Source: Winogradskya consettensis (GTDB lineage Bacteria; Actinomycetota; Actinomycetes; Mycobacteriales; Micromonosporaceae). Taken from it: DNA of 64,000 nt. Within the stretch, counting starts at the first letter, position 1; the number at the start of each line of letters is the position of its first letter. The notes below the pieces were generated by a model. It was not told the origin of the DNA. It saw nothing but the letters and a program-made list of their open reading frames with translations, and ran no database searches. This document shows positions 1-7,703 of this stretch, in pieces. The position numbers were made by a program, and so were the translations under genes. The stretch lies in NCBI RefSeq assembly GCF_018332715.1, contig NZ_BOQP01000022.1, forward strand, positions 124,001-188,000. Reading direction: 5' to 3'.

Positions 1-1
1 G

Positions 2-2053
2 GTCGCCCGGCGCCCCGCGCTGGCGGGCCTGCCGATGCTGGCGATCTACTCCGTGCCCGTCGCCGTCTACATCGACAGCGTCCCGGTCATCCCCTTCATC
101 GTCGCGTCGATCGGCTACCTCTGGCTGCTCGTCGCCGACAACGTCGACCGGGTGCGCCGCTTCGGCCGGCGCTTCACCGGCGACGGGCGTGACGTGGACG
201 TCTGGGAGCCCTCCCCGCTCGCCGCGGCCGGTCGCCGGCTCGCCGTGATCGGCGTCGCCGCCGCCGTGGTCCTCCCGCTGATCGTCCCGGGCCTCAACAC
301 CGGCCTGCTCAACCAGCTCACCCAGGTGGGTACGGGCGGCGGTGGCACCGGCACGGGCCCCGGCAACGGGCGCATCGACCTGAGCGCCACGCTCTCCGGG
401 TTCCTCAACACGACCGAGACGATCCCGTACGTCAAGGTCACCACGGACGAGACCGACCCGTTCTACCTGCGGTTCGGCGTCGCCGACGCGCTCAACAAGG
501 ACGGTTTCAAGGCTCGTACGCCCACCGGCCGGCCGATCTCGAACGGTCTGACGAGCCCGCAGGACAACCCGAAGACCGACGGCGGCGATTACCAGCGCTA
601 CCACGCCGATGTCGAGGTCACGAACGACTTCACCCAGTCCCTCGCCCCGATCTACAGCTCCACGGTCTCGATGGACGGGCTGGACGGCTCCTGGGCGTAC
701 GACCAGAGCTCGCAGGTGATCTTCTCCAACCGGACCAACGTCCGCGGCAAGAAGTATTCCTTCGACTACGTTCGCGCGAAGTACACGCCGGACGAGCTGC
801 GCCAGGCCGAGCCCCTTCCCAGCGACGACCCGAACATCGTCCAGTTCACCACCGTCCCCGCCGATCCCACGGTCGAGGCCCTGGTGCAGAAGCTGGTCAA
901 GAACAAGGACACCCCGTACGACAAGGTCATGGCGCTGTACAAGTACTTCTCCAAGGAGAACGGCTTCACGTACAGCCTGACCGCGGCGGGCCCGAACGGC
1001 GACGTGTCCGCCATCGACAACTTCCTCAAGTCCAAGTCGGGCTACTGCCAGCAGTACGCCGCGTCGCTGGCCTGGATGGTGCGCGAGGCCGGCATCCCGG
1101 CGCGGGTGGCGTTCGGCTTCACCAAGGGCGACACCCGCGACGGCAAGGCGTACGTCCTGACCAACCGCAACGCCCACGCCTGGACCGAGGTCTACCTGGA
1201 CGGCTTCGGCTGGATCCCGTTCGACGCCACCCCGGCGGCGAGCGTGGCCGGCTCCTCCCGCTCGGCCTGGGCCCCGGACACCGACCAGGTCGAGACGCCC
1301 AGCGCCAGCTCCTCGGCGACGGCGGCACCGGGCGCGGCCAGCTCCGCGAACGCGAGCACCGCACCCGGCGCCGGCAAGGACGTCGACGCGGGCGGCTCCG
1401 TCACCGGCGACGCGGCCACCGGCTCGGGCTTCTCCACCACCGCCGTACTGATCACCGCGCTGATCGCCCTGCTCATCGCGCTCCTCCTGGTTCCCGCCCT
1501 GCGCCGGATCCTGGTCCGCAAACGCAGACACGAGGCCACCGTCCCGGCCGTGGCCGCGGCGTCGGCGGGCCCCGCACCCCCGGGCACCTTCGACGTCGTC
1601 GTGACCACCGAGGCGGTCCAGGCCCGCGAGGACGCCCACGCGGCCTGGGACGAGCTCGTCGACACGATGCTCGACTACCGGGTGCAGGTCGACCCGACGG
1701 AGACCCCGCGGCACACGGCCCAGCGCCTGATCCACGAGGCCGACCTGCGAAATTCCGACGCCGCCGAGGCCGCCGTCCTGCTGGGCACGGCCGAGGAACG
1801 AGCCCGCTACGCCCGCCAGCCCATGCGCGGCGCCGCCCTCACCACGGCCCTCGCCCAGGTCCGCAAGGGCATCGCGGCAACCTCCACCCGCCGCACCCGC
1901 ATCACCGCGGTCCTGCTGCCCCCCTCGGTGATGCTGCGCTGGCGGCTGGCCATCGGCGAGGCCTCCACCACGGGAATGACCGGCATCAGCCGCCTCCGCG
2001 ACGTCCTGATCCGCTTCAGCCCCCGCCGCCTCCTGGCCAACCGCGCCCGCTAG
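2..2053 (+). CDS. Transglutaminase-like membrane protein (TgpA/DUF3488-DUF4129 type), 5' end missing
   Basis: The reading frame is open to the left edge, so the start lies outside the window; 683 residues are visible. The order is: end of an N-terminal membrane bundle (two hydrophobic stretches in the first ~110 residues), an extracytoplasmic part, a transglutaminase-like domain, a Ser/Ala/Gly-rich linker, one more membrane helix (around 1435-1505) and a cytoplasmic DUF4129-like tail. The papain-like triad is present: Cys in SGYCQQYAASLAW (codon at 1046), His in NRNAHAWTEVY (codon at 1175) and Asp in IPFDATPA. Family members sit beside DUF58 and MoxR ATPase genes, which would lie to the left. 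The substrate is unknown; a role in envelope protein processing or cross-linking is inference. Confidence 0.9.
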   Translation, partial: VARRPALAGLPMLAIYSVPVAVYIDSVPVIPFIVASIGYLWLLVADNVDRVRRFGRRFTGDGRDVDVWEPSPLAAAGRRLAVIGVAAAVVLPLIVPGLNTGLLNQLTQVGTGGGGTGTGPGNGRIDLSATLSGFLNTTETIPYVKVTTDETDPFYLRFGVADALNKDGFKARTPTGRPISNGLTSPQDNPKTDGGDYQRYHADVEVTNDFTQSLAPIYSSTVSMDGLDGSWAYDQSSQVIFSNRTNVRGKKYSFDYVRAKYTPDELRQAEPLPSDDPNIVQFTTVPADPTVEALVQKLVKNKDTPYDKVMALYKYFSKENGFTYSLTAAGPNGDVSAIDNFLKSKSGYCQQYAASLAWMVREAGIPARVAFGFTKGDTRDGKAYVLTNRNAHAWTEVYLDGFGWIPFDATPAASVAGSSRSAWAPDTDQVETPSASSSATAAPGAASSANASTAPGAGKDVDAGGSVTGDAATGSGFSTTAVLITALIALLIALLLVPALRRILVRKRRHEATVPAVAAASAGPAPPGTFDVVVTTEAVQAREDAHAAWDELVDTMLDYRVQVDPTETPRHTAQRLIHEADLRNSDAAEAAVLLGTAEERARYARQPMRGAALTTALAQVRKGIAATSTRRTRITAVLLPPSVMLRWRLAIGEASTTGMTGISRLRDVLIRFSPRRLLANRAR

Positions 2054-2070
2054 ATGAGCCGGCCCGGTCG

Positions 2071-2433
2071 CTACTGCAGCGGCCGGGCCGCTTCGATCAC
2101 CTCGTCGAGCACGTCGCGGGAGCGCTGCAGCGCGGCGATCTGCCCGTCTATCCGGGCACGCTCCACCAGGAGACTGGAGACCAGCCTCCCGTCCGCGACG
2201 TCGGCCGGCCCGCCATCGGCGTCCCGCATGCAGGGCAGCAGCTCCGCGATCTTCCCGCTGCACAGCCCCGCGGTGAAGAGCTCCTGGATGTGCACCACGC
2301 GGTCGACGGCGCTCTCGGCATACTCGCGATGCCCGCCGGGCGTACGCTCCGCGGTCAGCAGCCCCTGCTGTTCGTAGTAGCGAAGTGACCGCTCACTCAC
2401 CGCGGTCCGCCGGGCCAGCTCACCAATCCGCAT
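2071..2433 (-). CDS. MerR family transcriptional regulator
   Basis: 120 residues, divergent from the ene-reductase gene. The N-terminus MRIGELARRTAVSERSLRYY is the typical MerR winged helix-turn-helix, followed by YYEQQGLL and a dimerisation coiled coil ending near LQRSRDVLDEVIEAARPLQ. An in-frame start at 2457 would place eight extra residues before this motif and run into the operator, so the ATG at 2433 is preferred. Two cysteines (LCSGKIAELLPC) could sense a ligand or redox state, but the C-terminal Cys cluster of SoxR is absent. It most likely controls the neighbouring flavin enzyme and itself through the dyad between the two genes. Confidence 0.88.
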   Translation of the reverse strand: MRIGELARRTAVSERSLRYYEQQGLLTAERTPGGHREYAESAVDRVVHIQELFTAGLCSGKIAELLPCMRDADGGPADVADGRLVSSLLVERARIDGQIAALQRSRDVLDEVIEAARPLQ

Positions 2434-2435
2434 GC

Positions 2436-2467
2436 TTGATTCTGACACTGATGTCACGTTCTACGGT
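2436..2467 (+). promoter_or_regulatory. MerR-type promoter/operator of the ene-reductase gene
   Basis: A -35 like TTGATT (2436-2441) and a -10 like TACGGT (2462-2467) are separated by 20 bp, the over-long spacing typical of MerR-activated promoters. The dyad TGACA-N4-TGTCA (2443-2456) lies in the spacer. The expected transcription start, about 7 nt after the -10, falls on the ATG at 2474, so the mRNA would be leaderless. Promoter boxes were called by eye. Confidence 0.6.
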
Positions 2468-2473
2468 ACGCCC

Positions 2474-3523
2474 ATGACCCTCTTCGAGCCGTTCCCGCTG
2501 GGCCCCACCACGCTCACCAACCGCCTGGTCATGGCCCCGATGACCCGCAACCGGGCCGCCGCCGACGGCACCGCCACCCCGCTGATGGCGCAGTACTACG
2601 CCCAGCGCGCCACGGCCGGCCTGATCATCGCCGAAGCCGCCACCCCGTCGCTGACCGGCCGCACCTACCCGAACACCGCCGGCATCCACACCGACGCCCA
2701 GGAAGCCGCCTGGCGAACCGTCACCAGCGCGGTCGCCGCCCCCATGTTCCTGCAACTCCAGCACGGCGGCCGGGTCGGCCACCCCACAACCAGCGGCCGT
2801 ACGCCCCTGGCCCCGTCCCCGATACCCCTCCCCGACCCGATCCACACCCCCGCCGGCCGCGAACCCGCCGTAACCCCGCGCGAGATGACCACCGCGGACA
2901 TCCGCACCACGATCGACGACTTCGCCGCGGCGGCAACCCGGGCCCGGTCGGCGGGCTTCGCCGGCGTCGAGGTCCACAGCGCCAACGGCTACCTGCTGCA
3001 CCAGTTCCTCGCCCCGAACACCAACCAGCGCACGGACGCGTACGGATCAGATAGGTCCCGGTTCGTCCTGGAGGTCCTCGACGCGGTCAGCGACGCGATC
3101 GGCCCGGACCGCGTCGGCCTGCGAATCTCCCCCGGCAACACCGTCAACGGCATCCTCGACGACGAGACTCTCTATCCCCATCTGGTGCGCGAAGCGGCCC
3201 GGCGAAACCCGGCCTACCTGCACATCGCGCTGGCCGTCCCGGAATCCCCGCTGTTTGCCCAGCTCCGCGCGGCCTGGCCCGGCACCCTGATCGCCAACCC
3301 GCTCCTCCCCCAGGGCCGCATCCCCGCGGACGGCGGCCGGCACGCCGCCGAGCGGTTGCTGGCCGCCGGAGCGGACCTGATCGCTCTGGGCCGCCCGTTC
3401 CTGGCCAACCCCGACCTGGTCAACCGCCTGCAAACCGCCGCCCCCATCACCCAGCCCCAGGACAGATACCTGATGTACGTGGGAGGCCCCCGCGGCTACA
3501 CCGACTACCCCACCCATCAATGA
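2474..3523 (+). CDS. Old yellow enzyme family alkene reductase
   Basis: 349-residue FMN-dependent NAD(P)H:flavin oxidoreductase of the NemA/OYE family, which reduces activated C=C bonds of enones, maleimides or nitro compounds. Hallmarks in order: NRLVMAPMTRNRA near the N-terminus, LQLQHGGRVGHP around residue 95, the active-site segment GVEVHSANGYLLHQFLAP, and the phosphate-binding LGRPFLANPDLV near the C-terminus. The usual GGSxENRxRF segment is reduced to GSDRSRF. An in-frame ATG at 2432 was rejected because it overlaps the promoter. The divergent MerR gene and its dyad suggest induction by electrophilic or redox-active compounds (inference). Confidence 0.93.
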   Translation: MTLFEPFPLGPTTLTNRLVMAPMTRNRAAADGTATPLMAQYYAQRATAGLIIAEAATPSLTGRTYPNTAGIHTDAQEAAWRTVTSAVAAPMFLQLQHGGRVGHPTTSGRTPLAPSPIPLPDPIHTPAGREPAVTPREMTTADIRTTIDDFAAAATRARSAGFAGVEVHSANGYLLHQFLAPNTNQRTDAYGSDRSRFVLEVLDAVSDAIGPDRVGLRISPGNTVNGILDDETLYPHLVREAARRNPAYLHIALAVPESPLFAQLRAAWPGTLIANPLLPQGRIPADGGRHAAERLLAAGADLIALGRPFLANPDLVNRLQTAAPITQPQDRYLMYVGGPRGYTDYPTHQ

Positions 3524-3537
3524 TCAGGCGCAACCCG

Positions 3538-3783
3538 TCAGCGCCCGAAAGTAGGGTCGATGCGGAACCATGGAAGCCCGGCAACGATCAGCGTGACATC
3601 CCGCAGCGTCCGGGCACGATTCAGCCGATCCGTCATGACGCCACCCTGCGGATGCGTGACGAACTGGAGCCGTACCGCCTCGCACACCATCCAGTAGGCC
3701 CGCTCCCGCTGCCGCCGATTGACGTCGGCGGTCCGGAGGCGCCAGTGCCGGCGTAGGAAGGATCCGCCTGGTGCACATAGCAA
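3538..3783 (-). CDS. Small hypothetical protein
   Basis: An 81-codon frame from a TTG. The last ~60 codons use mostly G or C in third position, as real genes here do, and encode a plausible basic helical peptide (RERAYWMVCEAVRLQF, then TLRDVTLIVAGLPWF). I do not recognise a family. The first ~15 codons look less coding, so the true start may be internal or the gene may be a remnant of something longer. It lies convergent to the ene-reductase and downstream of two strong hairpins. Confidence 0.4.
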   Translation of the reverse strand: MLCAPGGSFLRRHWRLRTADVNRRQRERAYWMVCEAVRLQFVTHPQGGVMTDRLNRARTLRDVTLIVAGLPWFRIDPTFGR

Positions 3784-3785
3784 GG

Positions 3786-3839
3786 AGCGGAGCCTCCTAG
3801 GGGCTCCGCTGAGGCTGCCGCTCAGGATCGGCGGCAGCC
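3786..3839 (-). terminator. Two adjacent hairpins downstream of the DUF3040 gene
   Basis: Two perfect 9-bp stems lie back to back: AGCGGAGCC/GGCTCCGCT (3786-3794 with 3802-3810, 7-nt loop) and GGCTGCCGC/GCGGCAGCC (3813-3821 with 3831-3839, 9-nt loop). They follow the end of the minus-strand DUF3040 gene by about 58 bp, as tandem actinobacterial terminators without U-tract would. Because they are symmetric, transcripts on either strand could fold. Confidence 0.5.
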
Positions 3840-3896
3840 GAGTACGGCGATGGCGGCCGGCCTGGGGCCGCCAGGGAGTTCGCCGATGGGGCGGTG

Positions 3897-4283
3897 TTAG
3901 CGGTGGCCTTCCGGGCGTTGGCGCCAGCGGTCCTCGAGGCGGTCGAGGAAGCCTCCGCGGCGGGGTTGGCGGGTGCGGCGGGTGGCGGTGCCGCCGACCG
4001 CGTGGAGGTCGGGAGCCTGGCCCTTGCGGCGGCTCTGGACGCCGAAGGCGGCGGCGGCCAGCATCACGACGAAGCCGGCCACGCCTAGCGGCGTGCTCTT
4101 GCTCACCGTGCCGTAGACAACCAGTGCTAGACCCAGCACGCCCACGAGGACCGCGACGACTAGGCGCCGGCGGGCGTGGAACCGCGGGTCACTGTTGCGC
4201 ACAGCCGAGGCAAACTTGGGGTCCTCGGCAAGCGACCGCTCGATCTGATCGAACAGCCGCTGCTCGTGCTCCGAGAGCGGCAC
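3897..4283 (-). CDS. DUF3040 domain-containing small membrane protein
   Basis: 128 residues beginning MPLSEHEQRLFDQIERSLAE, the diagnostic start of actinobacterial DUF3040 proteins. Order: an acidic cytoplasmic helix of ~45 residues, a basic stop-transfer stretch (HARRRLV), two transmembrane helices (about residues 40-60 and 65-85) and a basic C-terminal tail. Function is unknown; relatives lie near cell-division and DNA-repair genes. The gene is upstream of and codirectional with no close partner; dinB ends 93 bp upstream of its start on the same strand. Confidence 0.88.
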   Translation of the reverse strand: MPLSEHEQRLFDQIERSLAEDPKFASAVRNSDPRFHARRRLVVAVLVGVLGLALVVYGTVSKSTPLGVAGFVVMLAAAAFGVQSRRKGQAPDLHAVGGTATRRTRQPRRGGFLDRLEDRWRQRPEGHR

Positions 4284-4376
4284 GGCATATCCTCCCCGGG
4301 CGCATGTCCGGCCCCCCGGCGTGAGTGCTGGCGGGCCGATGGTGCGAGACAGCCGACCGGCTGCCTTGCCGCAAGT

Positions 4377-5672
4377 CTACGAGGGGGTTGGCGGGTCGGA
4401 AAGCGGGACGACCGTCGAGTGCGGGTGATTTTCGGTTCTGCGAAGATCGGTTCGTCCCAAAAGACTGGCAGGTCCGACGATGGACCGGCCGAAGCGGGCT
4501 GCTACGGCGTCCGCGGCGGCCTCCGCGTCACGCCAGCCGTGCTCGGGTTCTCCCAGCGTGAGCTGCCTGGGAGTGGTCGCCGCGGGGGCGAGACCCTCGA
4601 CCCGGACGCCGACGAGGCGGATCGGCTCGGCCGGGGCCAGGACCCGGAACAAAGCCCAAACCGTTTCGAAGATCTCGCGCGTCACATCGGTGCTCGAGGG
4701 CAGGGTCCGGGAGCGGCTGACCGTCCGGAAGTCCTCCATCCGGATCTTGATCGCCACCGTGCGCCCCACATGACCGCCGGCGCGCAGCCGGGCACCGACC
4801 TTTTCGGCGAGGGCGAGCAGGCTGCGCTGAATGGTCGCCGGGTCGGTGACGTCGATGTCGTACGTCATCTCGGCGCCGATCGACTTCTCCTCGTGCTCGG
4901 CGACGACGCGGCGGGAGTCACGGCCCCAGGACAGCTCGTGCAGGTGGGCGGCGGAGGCTTCGCCGAGTGACCCGCGCAGCATCCGCAGCGGGGCGCCGGC
5001 CAGGTCGCCGACCGTCTTGAGGCCGAGCCGGTGCAGGTGCTCGGCGGCCTTCTCGCCCACGCCCCAGAGCGCGTCGACCGGCAGCGGGTGCAGGAAGTCG
5101 AGGACCTGATCGGCCGGTACGACGATCATGCCGTCGGGTTTGGCCCGGGTGGAGCCGAGCTTGGCCACGAACTTGCTGGACGCGACCCCGACCGAGCAGG
5201 TCAGCCGCTGCTCGGCGAGAACCCGCTCCCGGATGGCGCGGGCGATCCCGGCGGGACGCCCGAGCAGCCGCTGAGCACCGGCGACGTCGAGGAACGCCTC
5301 GTCCAGCGACAACGGCTCGACCAGCGGCGTCACGTCCCGGAAGATCGCCATGACGGCACGCGACGCCTCCGTGTAGGCGGAGAAGTCCGGGGGCAGGAAG
5401 ATCGCCTGCGGGCAGAGCGCGCGGGCACGAGCGCCCGGCATGGCGCTTCGTACGCCATATCTCCGCGCTTCGTAGCTGGCCGAACTGACCACCCCGCGCG
5501 GACCCGCCCCACCGACCACCACGGGCCTGCCCCGCAGCTCGGGCCGCCGCCGCACCTCGACCGACGCGAAGAACGCATCCATGTCGACGTGCAGAATCGT
5601 GCACCCCGCATCGTCCGCCTCCGGCCCGAACCGCGGATCAAACCCCCGCCCGATTGCTTGACTGCGCCCCAC
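4377..5672 (-). CDS. dinB: DNA polymerase IV (Y-family translesion polymerase)
   Basis: 431 residues. Catalytic carboxylates are intact: ILHVDMDAFFASVE (Asp near residues 30-32) and PLSLDEAFLDVAG (Asp-Glu near residue 130). The fingers (YEARRYGVRSAMPGARA), thumb HhH segment (LWGVGEKAAEHLHRLGLKTV) and little finger (RTVAIKIRMEDFRTVSRS) follow. The GTG at 5672 gives the usual MGRSQAI start; a GTG three codons upstream (5681) is the alternative. I see no LexA box upstream. The gene is separate from the imuAB-dnaE2 operon 6 kb away, so the genome has at least two translesion systems. Confidence 0.93.
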   Translation of the reverse strand: MGRSQAIGRGFDPRFGPEADDAGCTILHVDMDAFFASVEVRRRPELRGRPVVVGGAGPRGVVSSASYEARRYGVRSAMPGARARALCPQAIFLPPDFSAYTEASRAVMAIFRDVTPLVEPLSLDEAFLDVAGAQRLLGRPAGIARAIRERVLAEQRLTCSVGVASSKFVAKLGSTRAKPDGMIVVPADQVLDFLHPLPVDALWGVGEKAAEHLHRLGLKTVGDLAGAPLRMLRGSLGEASAAHLHELSWGRDSRRVVAEHEEKSIGAEMTYDIDVTDPATIQRSLLALAEKVGARLRAGGHVGRTVAIKIRMEDFRTVSRSRTLPSSTDVTREIFETVWALFRVLAPAEPIRLVGVRVEGLAPAATTPRQLTLGEPEHGWRDAEAAADAVAARFGRSIVGPASLLGRTDLRRTENHPHSTVVPLSDPPTPS

Positions 5673-5735
5673 AATCCCCACCCCCCATGCCGGGGAGAGT
5701 AGCGAGGGGGTCTGACAAAACCGGGGAAGCGACGA

Positions 5736-6875
5736 CTAGCGAGGACCCGCGACAAAGCTGAGCAGCGGAACCGTCATCTCGATCGCGGTGAGCGACCCGT
5801 GATAGGCGACCAGCTTCGCGACGGAAGGCGGCTCCCACCCCCCTGCGGTCAGCACGGTGGTCCCCAGGCAGGCGACGACCACGTCCCCGATCCGCTCCCG
5901 ATGCCCGGGCGCCACCGCACCGAACAACCCGGACGCGACAGCCTCCTCCCGAGTCATGACCAGACCGTTTTGTCCAAGAAAGTCACGATAGGCGGCTACA
6001 GCACCATCGGCGGCACCGGGTGCGACATACAAGTGCCGCATCCGGGGCTCCCCCGCCACCCCGACAACCCCCGCCGACAACCCCGGATCAGCGGCAAGAT
6101 CGATCCGCCCGGCATCGGGAATGTTCAGCTGCCCATGATCAGCCGTGACCAACAGCGCGGCCCCGGCCGGCAGTCCCGTGACGAGCCGCGAGATCAGCTT
6201 CCCCACCCCGGCGGCGGCATCGATCCACTCCGGCGACCCGACCCCGCTCCCGTGCCCGTGATGATCGAGGTCAGGGTGGTATCCGTAGACGATCCCCGGC
6301 TGCGAGAGCGCGCCCAGCATCCCCGCCGACAACGCCTGAGGATCATCGGCCCCGACGAACGAGGTGCCGCGATAGCACGCGACGGTCAGCCCGCTCCCCC
6401 GGAACGACGGCTTGGTGACCAGCGTCGACCGCACCCCGGCGGCGCGCGCGAGCTCGAACCGCGTCGGCATCGGCTGCCACGTGGCGGGGTCGGGGTCTTT
6501 GCCCCACTGGATGTGGTTCAGCACGCCACCGTCGGGTTTGCGGACGGTGAAGCCGAGGATCCCGTGCTGCCCCGGCGGCGTGCCGGTGCCGAGGGTGGCC
6601 AGGCTGACCGGTGTCGTCGACGGAAAACCCGAGGTCAGCGTGCGACCGGCCCACTGCCCCAGGATCGGCGCGTGCAGGGCGGCTTCCTGCATCTGGTACG
6701 CCCCGAGCCCGTCGACGAGCAGCACAGCGACCCGGTCGACCCCCTCGAGATCAAGCCCGAGCACATCGGCGGCCCCCGGCACCCCGAGCACCGCGGAGAT
6801 GCTGGGCAGCAGATCAGCGAGGCTGCCGCTCCCGTACGCGGGCCGGACGATCGTGAACGGGTCGGGAAGTGTCAT
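5736..6875 (-). CDS. Alkaline phosphatase superfamily protein (nucleotide pyrophosphatase/phosphodiesterase-like)
   Basis: 379 residues. Metal ligands and nucleophile of the superfamily are visible: VDRVAVLLVDGLGAY (first Asp), SGFPSTTPVSL (Thr nucleophile near residue 86), YGYHPDLDHHGHG (Asp and His ligands) and LLVTADHGQLN (Asp-His pair). No signal peptide, so it should be cytoplasmic. The following methyltransferase gene overlaps its start by 4 bp, indicating translational coupling with the methyltransferase translated first. The substrate cannot be read from sequence. Confidence 0.87.
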   Translation of the reverse strand: MTLPDPFTIVRPAYGSGSLADLLPSISAVLGVPGAADVLGLDLEGVDRVAVLLVDGLGAYQMQEAALHAPILGQWAGRTLTSGFPSTTPVSLATLGTGTPPGQHGILGFTVRKPDGGVLNHIQWGKDPDPATWQPMPTRFELARAAGVRSTLVTKPSFRGSGLTVACYRGTSFVGADDPQALSAGMLGALSQPGIVYGYHPDLDHHGHGSGVGSPEWIDAAAGVGKLISRLVTGLPAGAALLVTADHGQLNIPDAGRIDLAADPGLSAGVVGVAGEPRMRHLYVAPGAADGAVAAYRDFLGQNGLVMTREEAVASGLFGAVAPGHRERIGDVVVACLGTTVLTAGGWEPPSVAKLVAYHGSLTAIEMTVPLLSFVAGPR

Positions 6876-7618
6876 GGGCGCCGGGCGAAGACGTGCAGCT
6901 GAGAGGCGATGTCGCGGAACGGGGGCCGGGAGGCGAGGGCGAGTTCCAGCTCCAGCATCACCTGCGGGTCACCCTCGACGACGGCGGCGGGCAGGAGATC
7001 GGCCAGGACGCGTACGCCATGGGTCTCCTCGACCGTGAGCCCCGCCTCGCCGAGCAGCGCCGCGGCGCTGTTCGCGTCGTAACGCCGGCGCACGTTGTCG
7101 CGCTGCCCGGCCCGCCCGTCCGGGTCGTTGAGCAGCGCGGACGCCGCGACGAGGTTGCCGTTGAAGGCCCGCCCGAGCACCGCGGCGGCCCGCCCGGCGA
7201 CGAGCAGGCTGACCGTTCCGCCGGGGCGCAGCGCGGTGTTGATCGCGGCGACCACCTGCGCGGGGTCGTCGACGAACTCGAGGACGGCGTGGCAGAGGAT
7301 GAGGTCGACGCTGCCCGGCTCGACCAGGCCGGAGAGCGCGTCGCCGTCGCCCTGCACGGCGCGGACCCGGCCGGCCACCCCGGCGTCGGCGGCCCGGCGG
7401 GTCAGGGCGGCGAGGGCGTCGGGGCTGGCGTCGACCACGGTGACGGTGTGGCCGAGCTCGGCGAGCGGGACAGCGAAGCCACCGGTGCCGCCGCCCACGT
7501 CGAGCACGGTCAGCTCCCGGCCGGCGTGCCGGTCGAGCTCTCGGCGCAGCACGGCCCAGACGGCGGCCGTGCGCACGGTGACGGGCGGTCGGGGGGTACG
7601 CGTCGATGCGGTGTCCAC
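6872..7618 (-). CDS. Class I SAM-dependent methyltransferase
   Basis: 248 residues from the GTG at 7618. An in-frame ATG at 7690 would add 24 residues of arginine-rich low-quality sequence overlapping a terminator hairpin, so the GTG is chosen. SAM-binding motif I is LTVLDVGGGTGGFAVPLA, motif II VVDASPDAL, motif III GDGDAL, and post-motif LILCHAVLEFVDDP and LRPGGTVSLLVA. The product resembles SmtA/CmoA-like Rossmann methyltransferases; substrate unknown. It is upstream of and overlaps the phosphodiesterase gene by 4 bp, so the two probably act together. Confidence 0.88.
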   Translation of the reverse strand: MDTASTRTPRPPVTVRTAAVWAVLRRELDRHAGRELTVLDVGGGTGGFAVPLAELGHTVTVVDASPDALAALTRRAADAGVAGRVRAVQGDGDALSGLVEPGSVDLILCHAVLEFVDDPAQVVAAINTALRPGGTVSLLVAGRAAAVLGRAFNGNLVAASALLNDPDGRAGQRDNVRRRYDANSAAALLGEAGLTVEETHGVRVLADLLPAAVVEGDPQVMLELELALASRPPFRDIASQLHVFARRP

Positions 7619-7661
7619 GTCGGCAGCGTATCGGCCCCGGGCACGCCGGGTATGACGAGCG

Positions 7662-7693
7662 GGGGTGTGGCGAGCCTGAGCCCGCCACACCCC
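7662..7693 (-). terminator. Terminator of the S8 protease gene
   Basis: A perfect 11-bp stem, GGGGTGTGGCG paired with CGCCACACCCC, with a 10-nt loop, starts 11 bp after the protease stop codon. There is no U-tract, as is common in actinomycetes. It may also insulate the downstream methyltransferase promoter. Confidence 0.7.
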
Positions 7694-7703
7694 TCACTCA
7701 GTG

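Noticed and set aside
7662..7693. Regulatory operator because of its perfect 11-bp dyad
   Set aside because: It lies 11 bp after a stop codon between codirectional genes, so a terminator is the simpler reading.
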